The notes beneath the pieces were generated by a model. The model searched no databases. It was not told where the DNA came from and worked only from the letters and a program-made list of their open reading frames with translations. A program made the translations under genes and the position numbers. A DNA stretch of 36,060 nt from positions 1-36,060 of the forward strand of contig MGFA01000010.1 of NCBI GenBank assembly GCA_001791645.1, given 5' to 3'. Shown in pieces: positions 35,801 through 36,060 of this stretch (its first letter is position 1; every line of letters begins with the position of its first letter). Origin of the DNA: Candidatus Uhrbacteria bacterium RIFOXYB12_FULL_58_10 (GTDB taxonomy: Bacteria > Patescibacteriota > Patescibacteriia > UBA9934 > GWF2-40-263).

Positions 35801-35829
35801 AATCTACAATCACACCCGAACCCTGTCAA
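35801..35829 (-). promoter_or_regulatory. Promoter TTGACA-N17-TAGATT
   Basis: Minus strand -35 35829-35824, -10 35806-35801. Confidence 0.65.
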
Positions 35830-35845
35830 ACGCGCGGTTGATGAT

Positions 35846-35869
35846 AAAAAAACCCGTCGAGTGGACGGG
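35846..35869 (-). terminator. Terminator of the partial gene at the right edge
   Basis: Minus strand CCCGTC-CACTC-GACGGG-TTTTTTT. Confidence 0.85.
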
Positions 35870-35891
35870 CCTGCGTGGGTTTGGTCGCGCT

Positions 35892-36060
35892 CAGCAGTCG
35901 AAGAGCTGCGCGACCAGATTGATCTCTTCGACGCGACGCGGGCGTTGCATACGCAGCTTATTGAAGAACGCCGAGTCGACGAGACCGTGGTTCGTGAGGA
36001 TCTCGCCCGCCGCCGCCGCCACGTGCGCCAGAGACGCCCCCTCTCCAGGCATGAGGCCAG
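35892..36060 (-). CDS. Partial CDS (C-terminus), hypothetical protein
   Basis: Minus strand frame open to the window end: ...MPGEGASLAHVAAAAGEILTNHGLVDSAFFNKLRMQRPRRVEEINLVAQLFDC*; terminator follows. Confidence 0.55.

Noticed and set aside
25995-36060. Interpretation as a known anti-phage defence island, prophage or integrated element
   Set aside because: No nuclease, integrase, transposase, capsid or toxin motif recognised, and no flanking direct repeats noticed; only hypothetical regulators, a GHKL ATPase, a methyltransferase-like protein and a GNAT
1-36060. CRISPR arrays, rRNA genes, insertion sequences
   Set aside because: No regularly spaced repeats, rRNA signatures or transposase ORFs seen on reading

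Overview
This 36 kb window of high-GC bacterial DNA carries a core replication-origin and housekeeping block flanked by two blocks of unfamiliar genes. Core block (~2.6-25.9 kb): a compact Fe-S operon (nifS, nifU-like scaffold, NifU C-terminal protein, ferredoxin, FAD reductase), a VIT1-like transporter, a host-attachment/baeRF-like protein, ddl, a MurF-like ligase, an alpha/beta hydrolase, an ABC exporter, tRNA-Cys(GCA), a 3D-domain protein, glmS, a class A PBP, a UPF0462 (C4orf33-like) protein, dnaN, oriC candidate regions, dnaA, rpmH, rnpA, yidD, a DUF167 protein, an inositol-monophosphatase-like protein, nfo and tig. The gene set would fit a Patescibacteria-like reduced genome, but that is inference. 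Flanking blocks (0-2.5 kb and ~26-36 kb): large hypothetical proteins, including a translationally coupled multi-HTH regulator plus GHKL ATPase with an Ig-like tail. Signals most worth a second look: (1) a structured leader with a 19-aa uORF and an intrinsic terminator ahead of a GNAT acetyltransferase; (2) a long-range 11-bp pairing that closes the 5' leader of the 805-aa-ORF membrane protein next to its Shine-Dalgarno; (3) the HTH/GHKL-Ig operon with back-to-back promoters and an 18-bp palindrome; (4) an unannotated 18-aa CxxC/CxC microprotein coupled to DUF167 by an ATGA overlap; (5) a perfect 11-bp hairpin in the dnaA-dnaN intergenic region. All functional calls come from reading motifs by eye; no searches or folding programs were run.
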